Notes: generated from the sequence alone by a model not told the origin. Positions 50,621-63,330 are shown, numbered from the stretch's first letter. The stretch is DNA of 64,000 bases from Cristatella mucedo (GCA_009760855.2 WPIO01000037.1:1-64000), one strand, 5' to 3'. A program made the numbers and translations.

Positions 50621-53445
50621 GCAGCCACAGCTGCCAGGCTGCAGGAGGTGTTCAGGCAGGTGAGCATAAAACTGACTGCAAGCACACCTGTGCAGGCCAC
50701 CGAGATCCCAAGCGATAGCCCCAGAGAATGGTGAGGCTCGGGGTGGTGGGGGGGAGGAGGCATTTGGACTGCCTCGTCCAGCATTGGCTCAGGTGGTTGC
50801 ACCAGCATCCTTGCATCATCAATCCGTGAGGGTTTGAAAGCCTTTGACAGCCTCGGACGGTTTTAGAGAGCATATCCGTGGCAGGATGTGGCAGCCGAGG
50901 TCGCAGCCACGTGGCCAGTGACACCGGGGTGACAGTGGCCGAGAGCACTCGTGGGCAAAGCCTGTCCGGAGTGGCTACGTAAGAAAAAAATCTGGCACCG
51001 TCACGTCAATGTACCCGAACACGGGTACTTTGACATCCGGGGCCCTGGCTCCAGCCCTGCCATTCAACATAACATCATTGCTTGCAGTTAAAGGGACACC
51101 CATGCACATGCAACACAAAGATCTTCAACTGACTAGTTACTTCAAAGCTCTTGTGAGGACTCGCATAAACTACTAATATAATACTACTGTGGTCTCCAAC
51201 AGGTTCATACAAGATTATTCAATTGCTGACATTGGATCTGTGTGGAGGGTATGGTTGAATTGGTGGCCTGGTGCTCCGAGTCCCAGGTTGTGCGGCCTGC
51301 AGCAGGCAGCCATAAATGTGTGCCTGCCTGCAGCTGCTGGAAGCGACTGCTGCTGCAGCTGCTGCTGGGTCGCTGCTGTCACTCACTCTGCTGGTTGGTA
51401 GGTTTTCGGTCTTCTGTATTACATCACATTCTTGCCTTTCTGACAGCAACAAAAACTGTTCCAAGAAATATGATTTAAGAGGGCATGCTCAAAAACATCA
51501 TCCTATGCCCACGCTGACGGCAGAGTTTAGCACCGACGAATGCCGGCAGCCTGTCGTGGCCATGCCAGTCAGTCAGTCAGTCAGGGGGAAGGGGGAGGAG
51601 AGAGGGGGGTAGGGCACGGCTCCTCGTCACCATCCAGGCTCACTCATGGTTGCAAACTAGCAGGCACCGACATGACCCACAATGCACCACCAAGTCACGT
51701 GGCATCGAATGAAGGCACTTGTAGCAGGGTGAGCCCCCCTCCCACGGGGCTTCTATTTTGGGACCCAGGATCATAAGGCTAGCCGGGTGGGGCTCAGAGG
51801 AAGCATGCTAACGGCTCCTAAAGGTCTGCAAGCCACGTAATCGGCAGGGCTCTTTCCAAGCAGCCGACCGTGGTCGAGGTCAGTCCGAGGGCACAGGCGA
51901 GGCGGTCGCGATACCTTGGTTTCTAGACAAAGCTGTCAGGCCTTGTTCGCTCCCAAAGCTCTGGGTGGAGCCTCGAGCCTCGGTGTCACACGAGGCGTTG
52001 GAGCTCTGCTCCCCGCCAAGCTCATCGAACGCAAGTGAAGCCGCCGCCGCTTCGCCGCCGTGCCCCGAGTTCATGCCTCGGCGGCCCGGAGGCACTCGCC
52101 TCGTGGTCTCCTCGTCTGCAAGGAAAAGGAGTTTCCATGAGAGATGCGCAAGTCAGACTCGAGATTGCAGGTCGAGAGTGGCAGTAAACGCGTGTGCGGC
52201 GCAGCCAGAGGCTGGGCACTCGGACAAGCCCAGACAGGCCTAGCTGTCTGCGCAATGGCGTAGGAGGAAGTAGCCGCGCTGGTTTGGCCCACTGGTTAAG
52301 ATGCTCGATTAAGGTCGTGGCCTCGAACACCACGTGACATATGTAGAGCGCCTGAATAGAGATTAAGTTCCACTGGGGCGCTATACAAGTGAATTATATA
52401 TAATTATTATAACTATTAGCATACCTGCTGCAACAAAAACTAATGAGACGCTTCAAAAGGCCTCGGCTGTGCTCTGCAGCTCGACGCCGTGTCGACATGC
52501 TGCAGCGCATCTCCATCCGGCCGCCGCCCTTACCGGCCACCTCGTCGTCTTCGTCGTCGGGGCCACGCTCGGGCGCCGGCAAGCCAGCCGAGGAGGTCGA
52601 CAGCCAGGAAGCCGGGACCAGTCGCTCCTCGTCATCTCTGTCTCGGCCGTCCAGCCACACACGCACCGAGCCGTCTTCAGCCGAGATCGCTGCAGCGCCA
52701 CCTGGGAAGGAGCCGTCGGCCTCATTGAGCGATCTAGCAGCAATCGGCGCAAGGCGCCGAAGCAGAAGCTCGGCGCAAAGACGGCGGTCCGCAGCCGCGA
52801 AGTCCGACCAGTCTTTGCGTCAGCTCTAGTCCCGGGCGCCACCGGTGCTCGCGAACGAAAGAGAGCGCGCCCAGACGCCCCCACCCGCCGGATACGTACC
52901 AATGATGGTGGCCAGTCTGTCCTGCAGGCGCTCGACGGCATGCAGCTGCGCCACCTGCTGGCGCTGCAGAGCGCTCAGCTCGGCCTGCACGAGCTCGAGC
53001 TCGGCCACGGGCACGAGCACTTCCGGTCGCCGCCGCTGCCCAGCAGCAGCTGCCGCCATGCGACCTGCGCCGCCATCGCGCTTGCCCGCCATCGCGTCCG
53101 GCTGCTCCTTGAGAGGGCGGCCCTTCGGCACCACCGAGGACGAGACTGAGCGCACGTGCAGCCGTCGGACGAAGCTGCTGCCGGCAGCTAGGGCCGCAGC
53201 CGCCACGGGGCCCGGCTGGCACTGAGCGGCGCCAGTCGCTTCGTAGCAGTCGGCCGCATCGGCACCACTTTTCCCAACGCCGCCATCATCGCAGCCTCCA
53301 CCGGCGGTGTGACTGTAGTCGGCGCTGCCGCCGACGCCGGCAGCATCCTCTATCCTGCTGCTGCTGGTGCCGCGACCGCAGCCGCTGCTGCCTCCACCTC
53401 CTTCTCCATCGCTCGAGCAGCATCGCTCCTCCCTGTCTGGAGCAC
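44856..53445 (-). CDS. SALL: SALL/spalt-type zinc-finger transcription factor, four exons, 5' end missing
   Basis: Exons in transcription order: 53445-52900, 52701-52534, 47261-47074, 46904-44856. Junction phases 1,1,0 agree, with GTACGT, GTAAGG and GTAGCT donors. Exon 1 shown contains [20 protein letters not shown], the conserved Gln-rich multimerisation segment of SALL proteins. Exon 3 has [18 protein letters not shown], joined directly to [20 protein letters not shown] in exon 4: the hallmark central SALL finger pair. [20 protein letters not shown] is the third finger. Near 45,445-45,275 comes the pair beginning [19 protein letters not shown] and ending [13 protein letters not shown]. Poly-Ala and Gln runs between. 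SALL proteins are nuclear repressors in development. The N-terminal exon and the first finger pair are not seen. Sure of family, less sure of exon 1-2 borders. Confidence 0.8.
45010..45150 (-). repeat. In-frame internal repeat near the SALL C-terminus
   Basis: Units of about 22-28 codons: [14 protein letters not shown]...TPGGYPEA, then [22 protein letters not shown]. The protein repeats carry WDVAAAA and PGGY. A recent tandem expansion in a CpG-rich exon. Confidence 0.7.
46800..47118 (-). CDS. SALL: SALL central double zinc finger, split by a 169-bp intron
   Basis: First finger Cys pair and helix start in exon 47261-47074 ([15 protein letters not shown]), with the His pair in the next exon (MHYRTH). 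HTGEKPYKC is the linker and [22 protein letters not shown] the second finger. The TKGNLKTH ending is specific to SALL. Intron 47,073-46,905 has GTAGCT at its donor and CGGCAG at its acceptor. This is the strongest evidence for the gene. Confidence 0.9.
48251..48372 (+). repeat. 24-bp minisatellite, about five copies
   Basis: Unit CCTTGACCTAAGGAGGGAACTGAA with point differences between copies, next to a (GT)n microsatellite. Confidence 0.8.
49190..49312 (-). mobile_element. tRNA-derived SINE, minus strand
   Basis: Reverse complement shows the B box GGCTCGAGTCC preceded by AGGTCGTGG, then a GTGAAACGCCTGAATAGAGATTAAG tail with the hairpin and ATGAATTATT end. Confidence 0.6.
49355..49495 (+). 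mobile_element. tRNA-derived SINE, plus strand
   Basis: TTGGCCCAGTGCTAAGG (A-box region), CCCAGGTCGTGGGTACGAGTCC (B-box region), then TTGCCCACTGCAAGTGGTGA and GCTAAGGTTCTCCTGCTGCC, the body seen in the SINEs at 22,312 and 27,125. It faces the previous SINE. Confidence 0.6.
52285..52402 (+). mobile_element. tRNA-derived SINE with hairpin tail
   Basis: GGTTTGGCCCACTGGTTAAG is a good A box, AAGGTCGTGGCCTCGAACACC the B-box region, and AGAGCGCCTGAATAGAGATT ... GGGGCGCTATACAAGTGAATTAT the tail shared with the LINE. It sits in the SALL intron just before exon 52,701-52,534 in genome order. Confidence 0.7.
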
Positions 53446-54429
53446 CTGCACATCAAAAGAGAAGAAAGATCAATAGCCGGCAGAGAGCAATGGCAGGAAG
53501 GAGGCAGGCATTCAAGCACCGGCAGATACACCAGCAAGACAGCAGCCTAGTCCACCTAAACAGTTTACATTTGCCGACTCGGCTAATGTAAGCACCCAGA
53601 TCAAGCCCAGTAGACCGGATAGTTTGCACGGAGAAAATAGTTATTACAGGTTTCCCGACCGACCGACCGACACAGCTGCTAAGGAATTTTGGTGAATAAC
53701 ATGAGCGTGCCAGGACAGCAGTAGTAAATCCGAATCATGCAAAGCGCAGGCGCTGCTCGCTTCAAGAGGACTCGCTGTAAATAAACCATTTATCATGGCG
53801 GCTTCCATGCTGCGTGACGTCTTGACATTGACGTCGGTATAAGGTCTAAAGCTGCAACGTGTCAGCATAACGATTGCGTCTACCCGGGGCATTTTCAGTG
53901 CAGTCTATTACTGTGTCGGAGTCGACGAAAAGGAAGGAGACTATTGTACATTGTATGATTGCATCTAGCAAGTCTGCTAATGGATGGACCCCAATCGAGC
54001 GGCCACGCTGCTAACGGCAGCAGCGGCTGTGGGCTGGAGACACTATTAAAATATGCAAGACACGAGCGTCGCCAGGGAATCGAGACGGCCTACAAAAAGT
54101 GCTGCCGAGATTTACAGCACATTTCATTCCTCAAAAGAATAAGCCATACAAATGATGTGAGATTAACCTAGGCCTAAAAGCAAGTAAGTTCTAGTTTTTC
54201 CAGATAAAGATTCCTTGCCCGGACCGTGTCTTGTCCGCAGGGGCATAAGGCCAAGGTCCTGCCGAGGTGGAAACCACCAGTAATTTTACCGTGCCTTCAT
54301 AAAAGGTCAATGTCTTGCTGCTACTAGGGATGGCTAGCTACAAGTAATGAAAACGATAATAATAATAATAATACACTAGCCAAATGTTGCCAAGTTAGCT
54401 GCAGTGATAACTAACACCTTCTCGACACT
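53446..54429. other. No recognisable gene
   Basis: Upstream of the first SALL exon I could find. The missing SALL 5' exon must lie here or further right and must end in phase 1, but I could not identify it. Confidence 0.4.
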
Positions 54430-55840
54430 TGACACAGGCTGAGACCTGGTGCTGGGACGCCAACCAAGCTAAAGCCTTTGACGACATTAAAAGCCTTGTG
54501 ATTAATGCTCTGATACTAGGCTTACACGACGTATACAGAGTTGCTCATTGCACTGTATGTATTGCAGGGTATATATTGATGGAAAACCAGCGACCTTCGT
54601 CGCTTGTGCTTCTCGAACTTTACATTTCAGCAAACGTATGCCCACATAGCAAACAAGACGACAGCTGTCTAATTCGGCCTTTAACTTTTCCCCCAATATT
54701 GGGCAGAGCCATATCTTCGAGAAGCCCATCGCCGAAGCCTCACCACCCCACGATTGCAGCGAATGAGACTTGGCTGGTGCTTTGCCACCACTTCACCTTT
54801 AGTCCACAAGAAACATGAGAATGGAAGAGCTCGTCACGGCAGAGGCACTAGGCAGGGGGCTCTATACGCATGTATCTGCACACAGACCATCGGTGGTTCA
54901 ACGAAAAGCAGGTTGCACCTATCCCTGACCGTATCCTACCGGCATACGATCGATGCAAAGCCTGCAGACGAGTAACAGCAGCCGACACAACACTTCAAGC
55001 ACAACTTCCATTCCTTGCGACAAGGGGGGAGGGAGTGATGTGGTGGGTGGCCAGATAGGTGCCGACAGCTGCCCTGCTCATTCGAGGCCTTACTGGCAAG
55101 TTCGGCCTAATTATTTGTCAACCAATAGCCGCCTGATCTTCAAAGGGGAACAGGTGCAATCACTCCTCGGTCATCGGTCATTCTGCCAGCAGGCGTTGCA
55201 GCAGCTGCGCTTATGAAGTGGCGTTAGGTTATTGTCAAGACGTGTCGTCGTGCTAACCTAAACTATAGTCTACTACCAGCCTGATCACATGAACGAGACA
55301 TCGAGAGCACCTTGAGAGCACCCGGCGCAGAAAATGTCAAGAAACCGAAATGCCAACCTGCCCGTGACCTCTATCGTCCAAGCAGTCCCGAAATACCTGT
55401 ACCATACCGGAAGCTGGCAGCAAACCTGCTCCACCGAGTGATTGCACGTCGGCTGTCATGTCATCGATTATTGCAGCAAATGGGTCACTATAGAGAAACT
55501 CTCTCTGCTGCAGTGTGCACAGTGGGCGTCGTGCAAACCTTCGATTTACTATTTGAAAATCTTAGGATCCCGAGGAGGGAGGGGGGAATTCTTAGTGAGC
55601 GACAATGGCCCACAGTTCACTAGCAAAGACGAGCTTCGAGACGCTTGCTGCTGCTCGATTCGATGCTCTCAGATTATTACATTTGAGCCTATGCTGCAGC
55701 CTCCTCAGAGCAGCGGGCTGCTGCTGCAGAGAGATTCAACCAGACAGCAAGACAACGAGATGACGAAAATGTTCAGCAAAGGGCAAATTCTTGTCCTGCT
55801 CGTCGCGAGGGAATCGTTTGTTGAGAGACATTGAGGGGCA
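54430..55840 (+). mobile_element. Ty3/gypsy-like LTR retrotransposon fossil
   Basis: In order on the + strand: WCWDANQAKAFDDIKSLV (start of RNase H region, about 54,450), RLQRMRLGW and SPLVHKKHENG-like segments (connection after RNase H, 54,745-54,820), VIDYCSKWVTIEKLS (integrase core, about 55,460), and FLVSDNGPQFTSKDEL (second integrase Asp, about 55,590). Frames shift often; no LTRs were identified. Inactive remnant. Confidence 0.7.
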
Positions 55841-57439
55841 TTGAGGAGCCTACTCCAGCCACTTTACAGCAGGGTCGCCGGCTGAGGATCCTGTTGCCTC
55901 GTGAGTGAGCGAGCAATAAATAGCACGGCTTGCTTGGCAGCACCATCAGCGGTTCATCAGGTAGTGGATGCTAGGCCGAGTGGCAGCAACAGCTCCCGAA
56001 GGAGCTATTCAGCACTAGTTCCTGGCGAAAAGGAATGTGTCCGTGTAGGCACGAAAGAGATCCCAGCTGAAGTTGCCTGCCGCAGCTGCCACAACTCGCC
56101 GAGATCTTTCCTGCCGAGATCAGCCAGCGGTCAAGTAATAAGTCGAACTCAAATGGCCAACAGCCAGGCTGCTGAAATTTGGCCTTGGCAACCTTTGCTG
56201 TCCAAGGCTGCATGCAAACGACAGCTGTGCTCAGTGCCTGCATCCACATCTTCGTTAATGCCTCCCCTCACTGGGTCGTTAAGCAAAAGTGCTACCATTT
56301 ACCACTTCAGACTGCCTCGGCTTTCGGCACGGACTTCTCCTTTCTCGCCACCCGGCACGGATCGGGCCAAAGGAAAGGGCAGGACATCGACGGCTGGCGA
56401 TCACGGGCGATCTTTGCGCGTTGGGGTTTTCTGCTCCGGCGGCAGCCAGAGGCAGGTGCGGCTTGCAAGAACTCAGTGCCTCACCGGCTGCAGCTGCTGC
56501 TGCTCTAGGTCGGAGAAGAGGAAGTGCTACCTTGAGTGCTGACATTTAATCGGAAATAGGAAGAAAGAGGGGGCGACCCTTAGCCCTACCTAGTGCATAC
56601 AGCGGAGTTTTAGTACAGAGAGTCCTGTTTTTGCGTGGAAGCTGCAGGCGGCTCGGTCCACGGTACGACTCGCCCTTCTTCAGCTGTCCTACCTAGAGGC
56701 GACCCTTGGCAGAAGCCGGAGCGCTGACCGTCTAGGAACAGTGGCAGGCCACCCACGGCCTAGCGTTTATGTGACATGTACAGCAGTCGTGGCGGCCCGG
56801 ATGGTGGCAGCAGCAGCACAAAACCGCAGCCTCCTCCTCCTACGTGCAGGAGGAGGAAGCTGCTGCAGCAGCAGAGCAGCTTGGCCGAGGCTCTCGGCTC
56901 ATGAATGCCTGTCCACCGCAGCTTCCTGGATTATCTCCCAGCCCAGCCGTCCACAAAACAGGCTGGCAACAGTATCAGGCAACAACAATAGGGAGGAAAG
57001 ATGGATGGACGGGACGACTGGCTTCGGGGGCGTGGCGGCAGCACCAGCTGCAGGGGGCGTGGCAGGCTGAGGCAAGACTTCCACTGCAAGCTCTCTGCTG
57101 GCAGCTCGCTCGGCATCGACGAATCGCAAGCCAGCAATTAAAATGGAGCTATGCACAGCCGTCGGGCATACGATAGACCGAGAGCCAGCCAACGTAGCAG
57201 TGAGGAGTCAGTAGTGGACAGCTTGGGAGGGAGGTTAGAATTAATTGCTGGGTGTGGTGTCACGGTCAGCAGTCACGGGGCCACATGGCCGTAACGGTCT
57301 TAGCCAGTGAGCTCATTGTACAGCAGCAGTCTACCGTCCTACAGCCAAGGTCCAGGTCAAGGAGCAAGAACAGTGTTAAAAGAAACATCGGATTCTCATC
57401 AGCAGTGCACAGAGGAAACTCTCTCTCTCTCTCTCTCGG

Positions 57440-57470
<31 letters not shown>

Positions 57471-60400
57471 TTGTCTCTGTCTGTCTCTCTCCTCTGTCTG
57501 TCTCTCCTCTGTCTCTCTCTATACTCGGTCTCTTGGGCGATGTAGTCCCACGGGGACTAGGCCAATATATGACTGACTGACCATAAATTCTTTTTGGCGG
57601 CAGCCCCACAGGCGATGAGCTGAGGGCTGCGCCTGAGAGTAGATGGTTAGTCGTAAGATCACAATAACAATAATAATTCATTCATACGGTAATCTAATAA
57701 GAGAACTCGATCTCTATTCAAGTGCTTTTACCACTGCTGCAAGAGAGGCAATCACAAATAGTTTGATGCAAAGCAAGGTACCCTACGTAGGCATGCATGC
57801 ATGCATAAGCAAACGATTATAATGCTAAGACGGGATGCAAAAGCATACAGAAGACTCGCAGCCGCTGGTTAGAAGGACTTCTGCCTCCTCCCCGGTTAGC
57901 AACACTAACTCAATCGTGCACAGGCAAACAAAGCACGTAGGAAAAAGACAGGTACACTAGAGCGCTATGTAAAAGCTTGCTACTTTTTGCCATATATACA
58001 GATATTTATAAATACAAATATCTGCGTACAAAAGCTTGCTCCCCTTTCTCCAACTAAACTGCATGGCAGCATGCAAGCCCTGCAGCTAGCTTTTCTGTTT
58101 GCAGATGGACCGGATCTTCGGCCGGCTCAGCACCAGAGAACAAGCAAGGGCTCTTGTTTCGGCAAAGGCTTACTGTAAACTGACTTCAGCTATGCACACC
58201 ACTCCGTGGTTGGGATCAGCCCAATCGTAGCTTGAACATGTTCCAACTTCCGGTTTCTGCACAGCCTCATCAATGCTTGACCAGCTCAAGCCCCTGCATG
58301 TCAATCCAAGTCGCCAGGATTCTACAGGTGCAGTCGCAGTGCCCTTACGGTAAAGCACCTGATGGTGACCTGCACCAGGTTCCGGGTGCACGTGGGGGGA
58401 AGGGAGAGGGCAGACCACCAATCTCGAGAGATGACAGTAAGTTTTTGGGTCTGTCCGTCTCCAGACTAGCACATCTGCCGAGCAGCCGGGTTGATCGGCC
58501 GGTAGCGAACCCCAGTGGGGTTGGGGTGGAGGAAGGCCATACCCTCCTCTCCCCAAGCCAAGCTAACGCTGGGGTCTCTGATTTGGTCGGTGCCTTTGGC
58601 AAGTGAGTCGATCGCTTGCAGCAACAGCAGCAGACCCCAGAGCTCGGTCGTCAGCCTAGGTCTACCTGCAGCAGCCGACCCATGACCACTCGTGAGATCG
58701 CTTAAACTGAGGTGCTGTGGGTGCAGGCTGGCATGGATGGGTGCAGGAAGGAGGATGAGATAAACACAGGAGCTGCTGCTGCTCTGAGCATCTCTGCACC
58801 TATTTATTTAATAACTGAGGCCCGTCGGTCGACCTCAACCCGGACGTGTCATATTGTGGTCACCCTCATCCCATCACAAAGCCAGCCAAGGCTGGGCGTT
58901 CCAGTCAGGCACGGTGTCCCCCCCCCACCTCAGGCAGGCAGGCAGGCTCTAAGAAGCCTAGCCATCCCCCTCCCCCGAGCCATCCCCCTCTCCCGGGCCA
59001 TCTCCCTCCTCCCCCGAGCCATCCCCCGGAGAGTCCACCACCTTTCACGATGCTCGGCAGGGGTCAGAATACTTCACCTAGAGCAGCTGTAACAAATTTC
59101 CAAGCAATCTAAGAGCAAACAGTGTAGGAGTCCACGAGTCTGCTGATCGCCTGATCACCTCTTTGTCTGGTCGATCTCGATTTACGTGTCAGTTCAGGCA
59201 ATCCTTTTTTAGCAGTTAGCAGCTGAGGCATCGTGATTATTATTATTTAACCTGACCTGCCCTTTCAATTTATTACTTGCAACCGGGCACCAAGGCTAGG
59301 ACGGTCTCGAAGGGTGGTAAAACCAGCGCTGCAGGCTGGAGGATCAAAATTCGAATTTTTCCAACTGTTGAGCTCTTGACAGATCGGCATGCAGTACGAC
59401 GTCACACGGGTTAGAGCCCCCCCCCAACAATTCATGCAGCTGTTCCATCAGCCAACACCCAGAGACCTGACACCCCTACTCTCCCCAAGCAAAAAACCAA
59501 ATGCCAATGCCCTCCATCCACGACCCAGCCCGGCTTGCTGTGGCTGCTTCTCGAGGGACCGCAGTGAATGTATTACATTGGCTCAACTACGAAAAGTCAC
59601 CTCACGGAAAGCTGTGCTCTCAGCTCCTAGCGGCTTACACGCTTGCCGCATTCTGGCGACGACCAGCACCAGCGGAGATGCGGCCAGGGCAGCTGCCCGT
59701 GTTTTAGACTTGTACAGCAGCAGCAGCAGACGACTTGCTGCTGCTCTTGGCTTAGGGAGGAGCAGCAGCATGAGAGCAGCACTACTCAGAAGGGAATGCT
59801 TGGACTAACGAAGGTGACCAGCCGCTGACAATCGCCGTGCGGCTTCCGGCGAGTTGAATGGGTCCAAGCTGCAGCAGCAGAGGCAAAAGCTGCAGCAGCA
59901 GCAGCAGAGGCTGCATAATAAATTACTTCGAGCCGGCCTAATGCCGACCGGGAATAGCGTTCAGTTCACCGAGCGGGCATACAACAGCCGACTGGGGCCG
60001 ACCCGGCCAAGTCGCAGCAGCGCCGGGCAGCCAGCGCTGCTGCTGCAGCGCGCTGGCTGAAGCCGATAGCTCGGCCAGGCCAGACCGGCTCGGCAGTCGA
60101 AGGAGGCCACGAAGAGGGACCGGCTGCCTAGGACTTCAAGGCTCGGCGTGACGCCAGAAAGGAGTATGAATAATGGCAATAAACTGAGAACCGACGGTGG
60201 GTGCAGACGACTGGCTGATTAGTCATGCCAAGTCGCCCGACCACGAATTCTAGCTCGGCTCGGTGTATGGAAGCGAAGGTCAGAGTAGTCGAGCAGGTCT
60301 CTAGCCTCGAGCTGGGCTACCTGCTTCCAAGCAAGTGCAAGCGAGCCAAACAGAAGAAGGCGAGAGAGCGAGCACGTGCTTGCCAATGCCACCAGGAAGG

Positions 60401-61569
60401 CAACTGGATGGGTCGCGGCAGGAGCAGCAGCTTGCAGGGGGGGGGGCGATGACGTCGCAGCCAGCCCTTCTCCGTCCATAACCAGGCTGTGGAGGCCGGC
60501 GGTGGAGGTGCTGGTCCTTGACCTTCGGCCTTGAACGGTCAGCCCCCATCCCCCCCCCCCGCCCGACGTCAAGACAAACTAACTTTTCTTTTTATAAGCA
60601 ACGACGCAGCGCCCCGATGCTTAGCGAATGAGGGGGAGGCGACGAGAGAGGTGCTACTCTGAAGCAGCATAAGCTGCTAGCGTGTCGTAGCTGCTCTCTC
60701 TCTCTGGCTGTCCTCTGCTAGCCGTCCACATGTGTCTACAATGCTTGGCGCCGTGGCGTCTGCTTGAGCATCCGCGCTAAAGCAGCCAGCACGGAAAAAC
60801 GATGACCTCACAGGAAGGAACGTCGTGCTGGAGGCATGACCCGAGAAGGGACGCCTTCTGAGAACTTGCCAGTCTGGCATATTAACCAATTGACCGATAC
60901 ATTAGTGCCCAAGGTTGTTCAGGCAAAAGAGGCCTGCCGACTTTTTTCGGCATCTGCACAAGCTGTTCTCCAAAGAATTATTTCTTCTCAGGCTTGTGCC
61001 GACGGGCAGCTAATGGACTCGTTGCCAAGCTACGAAGGAGGAGGAACACAAACCACCCGCTGCAGCCCCAGACACAGGAGCTGGTTAGCAACATGCTGGT
61101 GCAACCACAAATTAGTAGCCTTATTGCCTGCTGGCGCCTGCCTGCCTGCCTGCCCCGCCCTCCAGGGAGAAGATAATGGAAGTCCTTGAGAGGATCCAAA
61201 CCTGTGCTCAAATGCTTGAGAATCATTGTTTAAGTGGATCGCTGCAGCATTGCAGAGCTCGGCAAGAATGCCCAGCCGCAGCTCTGTCCACGGGTAGCCG
61301 GCATCTTGTTTTTCATAACACCAAGCCCGACATTGACTGGTAGACGATTAAGGGGAGCACGCACGACCTGCTTGATCGGCTAGCATGCAGCACGTGCTCC
61401 CGTGGATGGTAGGCGTAAGAGGCCGTCCGGCCTAGCACTGCCAACGATACGCCGGCCTGCTGAGGCTCCAACCGGCAGCCGTGGGGCATGCCTGCGGCTC
61501 GAGTTATGTCGGCCATGTGGGAGTCCTCCCACGTGGCCTCTCCGCCCTGCTGCGTCGATGCTCTTATCT
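55841..61569. other. Host DNA, repeats only
   Basis: CT/GTCT microsatellite at 57,418-57,525, a minus-strand LINE/SINE tail at 57,672-57,735, polyC and CAG-rich patches. Short frames on both strands at 56,279-56,545 and 58,170-58,606 show no domain. No gene or RNA recognised. Confidence 0.4.
57672..57735 (-). mobile_element. LINE/SINE 3' tail fragment, minus strand
   Basis: ATAATAATTCATTCATACGG then AGAGAACTCGATCTCTATTC and AAGTGCTTTTACC: the reverse complement of the shared hairpin tail. Confidence 0.5.
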
Positions 61570-61697
61570 GGCCCAGCTGCTTAGGTGCTCTCGCCCCGAT
61601 CGAGGTCGTGGGCTCGAGCCCCGAGGCATATGTGAAGCGCCTGAATAGAGATTCGAGTTCTCTTGGGGCGCTATACACAAGGGACTTTTTTAATTGA
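61570..61697 (+). mobile_element. tRNA-derived SINE with hairpin tail (good copy)
   Basis: CTGCTTAGGTGCTCTCG (tRNA-like front), GAGGTCGTGGGCTCGAGCC (B box), GCATATGTGAAGCGCCTGAA, then AGAGATTCGAGTTCTCTTGG and GGCGCTATACACAAG. Ends in TTTTT. Best example of a SINE body joined to the LINE-type tail. Confidence 0.7.
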
Positions 61698-62029
61698 CAG
61701 CACGTGACCGAGGTCACGGTCGAGCTGATGTCTCGTTGTGGATTGTGCCATGCAGGCAGGGTGAACCTTGACCTTCATCGGGGACAGGCATCAACACTGG
61801 CACTGATGAGGTATGCTGAGCTACTTGCAGCCTGACACGCCTCTGCATAAGTTTAAAGGGGTCAGGGTCAGGGATAGACTGCCTCCTTTCACCATCTAAG
61901 CAGAGTTTGATATCACTGACCATCCGTCATTCTTGAGCGGCTACTGCAAAGGTAAAGTTCACGTCTATCTCTGTGGAAAATTTCAAGAGCGTTCGTGTCC
62001 ACGGCGATCGGTTATCTAGCAAGCCATTG

Positions 62030-62155
62030 GAGTATGTGGTCCGCAGGGATCTGTGCTCGGCCTACTTGTTTCACAATTCATAATAACAGAAATGTTAATT
62101 TGTATAGCACCCTGAGGACACAATCTCTATCCGGGTGCTTTACTACTATCGGCAA
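62030..62155. mobile_element. LINE reverse-transcriptase fragment joined to a minus-strand tail
   Basis: GGTCCGCAGGGATCTGTGCTCGGCC (+ strand) is the PQGSVLG motif B; at 62,098-62,150 TTGTATAGCACCCTGAGGAC and CGGGTGCTTTACTACT are the reverse-complement tail. Two pieces of the same families in opposite directions. Confidence 0.5.
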
Positions 62156-62599
62156 GAGAAGCAACACAATACCTAAGGGCTAGTGACATGCACGGCACCA
62201 AGAATGCAAAGGCAAGCAAGTATCATGCTTTGGCCGACATGCTGAAGCAAACTTAAACACTAACGGCGACCGGCCAGCTAGATCTAGCCACCGAGTTTTG
62301 CATCAGTTGAAAAAACTTGAAGGCACAGGCCAGGAGTCTGAATAATGATAAAAGGGAATTGCAGCAATCTAGACACAATTCACTGACTGACTTGTGAGCT
62401 ACACTGTCTGCCCTGCCCTCATCGAAAGAGACCCTAATTTTGGCACGGTTCCTTAGGTGAAAGTAGGCCGACTTGACAGTGGAGGCAATGAGCTCATCTA
62501 ATCATAAGACGTTTTTGAATACGGTGCCCACATAGCAGGCAGCCACAGCATGGAGGTCGCTGAAACGATACGGTCGCTGAATCAGTCTTGAGGGTTAGG

Positions 62600-63330
62600 T
62601 CCTCCAACTTTCGGGTGCCATTTTTTACACTCTCCCTCTGGCCGATGTAATCGCCGTGCACAATCTAGGCCTTCATGCTTATGCAGATAACACACAGGTG
62701 TACCTGGGCTATGATCCCTCCTTGCCCAGTTGAACTCTCTCAACTCCCTTTCAGCATGCATTGCTGACATTCGCATTTGTACGACAGCAGCTATCTCGAA
62801 TTGAAAGACTGCAAAACAGAGCTACTAGCTCTGGGCAAACCTAGTGCTACTCAAAAATTTGGAAAGTCGGACCATCAAAATGGACTCAGCTTGCATAACT
62901 TCCGTGACAGCTGCACAAAATCTAGCTGTCCTGTTCCAAATGACCTTTCACTAGACGACCACATCAGCCCCACAGTCAAGTCTGCCTGCTTTCAGCAACT
63001 TAACATTACTAAAATTTGGGTCTGCTGAGACGAGGATGCCAGATCCAAGTTGGTCCGTGCCTTTGTGACATACCGTCTCGACTTCTGCAACTCACTGCTT
63101 GCAGGTCTCCCGGCCTATGTCATGAGGTGCTTACAGTTGGTGCAAAACTCAGCAACCAGGTTTGTCTGTCGTGTGAGCATTGCAAATTCCACATCAGCAC
63201 AATCACTTCTCACCAGCCTGCACTGGCTCCCAATCAAGGAGCAGCGTACCGACTTCAAGGTTTCCTTTGAGGTCTCTTCATTCTTTGGCTCCAGCCTACC
63301 GATCAGAACTACTCCAAGTGGCCAAGCAAA
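62600..63330 (+). mobile_element. LINE copy E, reverse-transcriptase 3' part
   Basis: A TATGCAGATAACACACAGGTG segment is motif C (YADNTQV). Later: CNSLLAGLP, LQLVQNSATRFVCR, LHWLPI and SLAPAY, the same order as copy C at 37,893-38,390. Ends without its hairpin tail. Stops and shifts present. Confidence 0.7.

Larger units (their letters stand above)
47338..52533. other. Large SALL intron (about 5.3 kb) with repeats
   Basis: Contains a 21-bp tandem duplication (47,483-47,527, GTGACAGCAGCTGCTCTGCCAC twice), (GT)n at 48,212-48,246, a 24-bp tandem repeat at 48,251-48,372, (GA)n at 48,517-48,581, SINEs at 49,190-49,495 and 52,285-52,400, and (CT)n at 50,584-50,615. I saw no nested gene that I can support. 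Confidence 0.5.

Noticed and set aside
50566-50808. Minus-strand frame with a hydrophobic segment and Pro/His-rich front, possible membrane-protein exon
   Set aside because: No convincing acceptor, donor or partner exon; its end is a translated GA tract.
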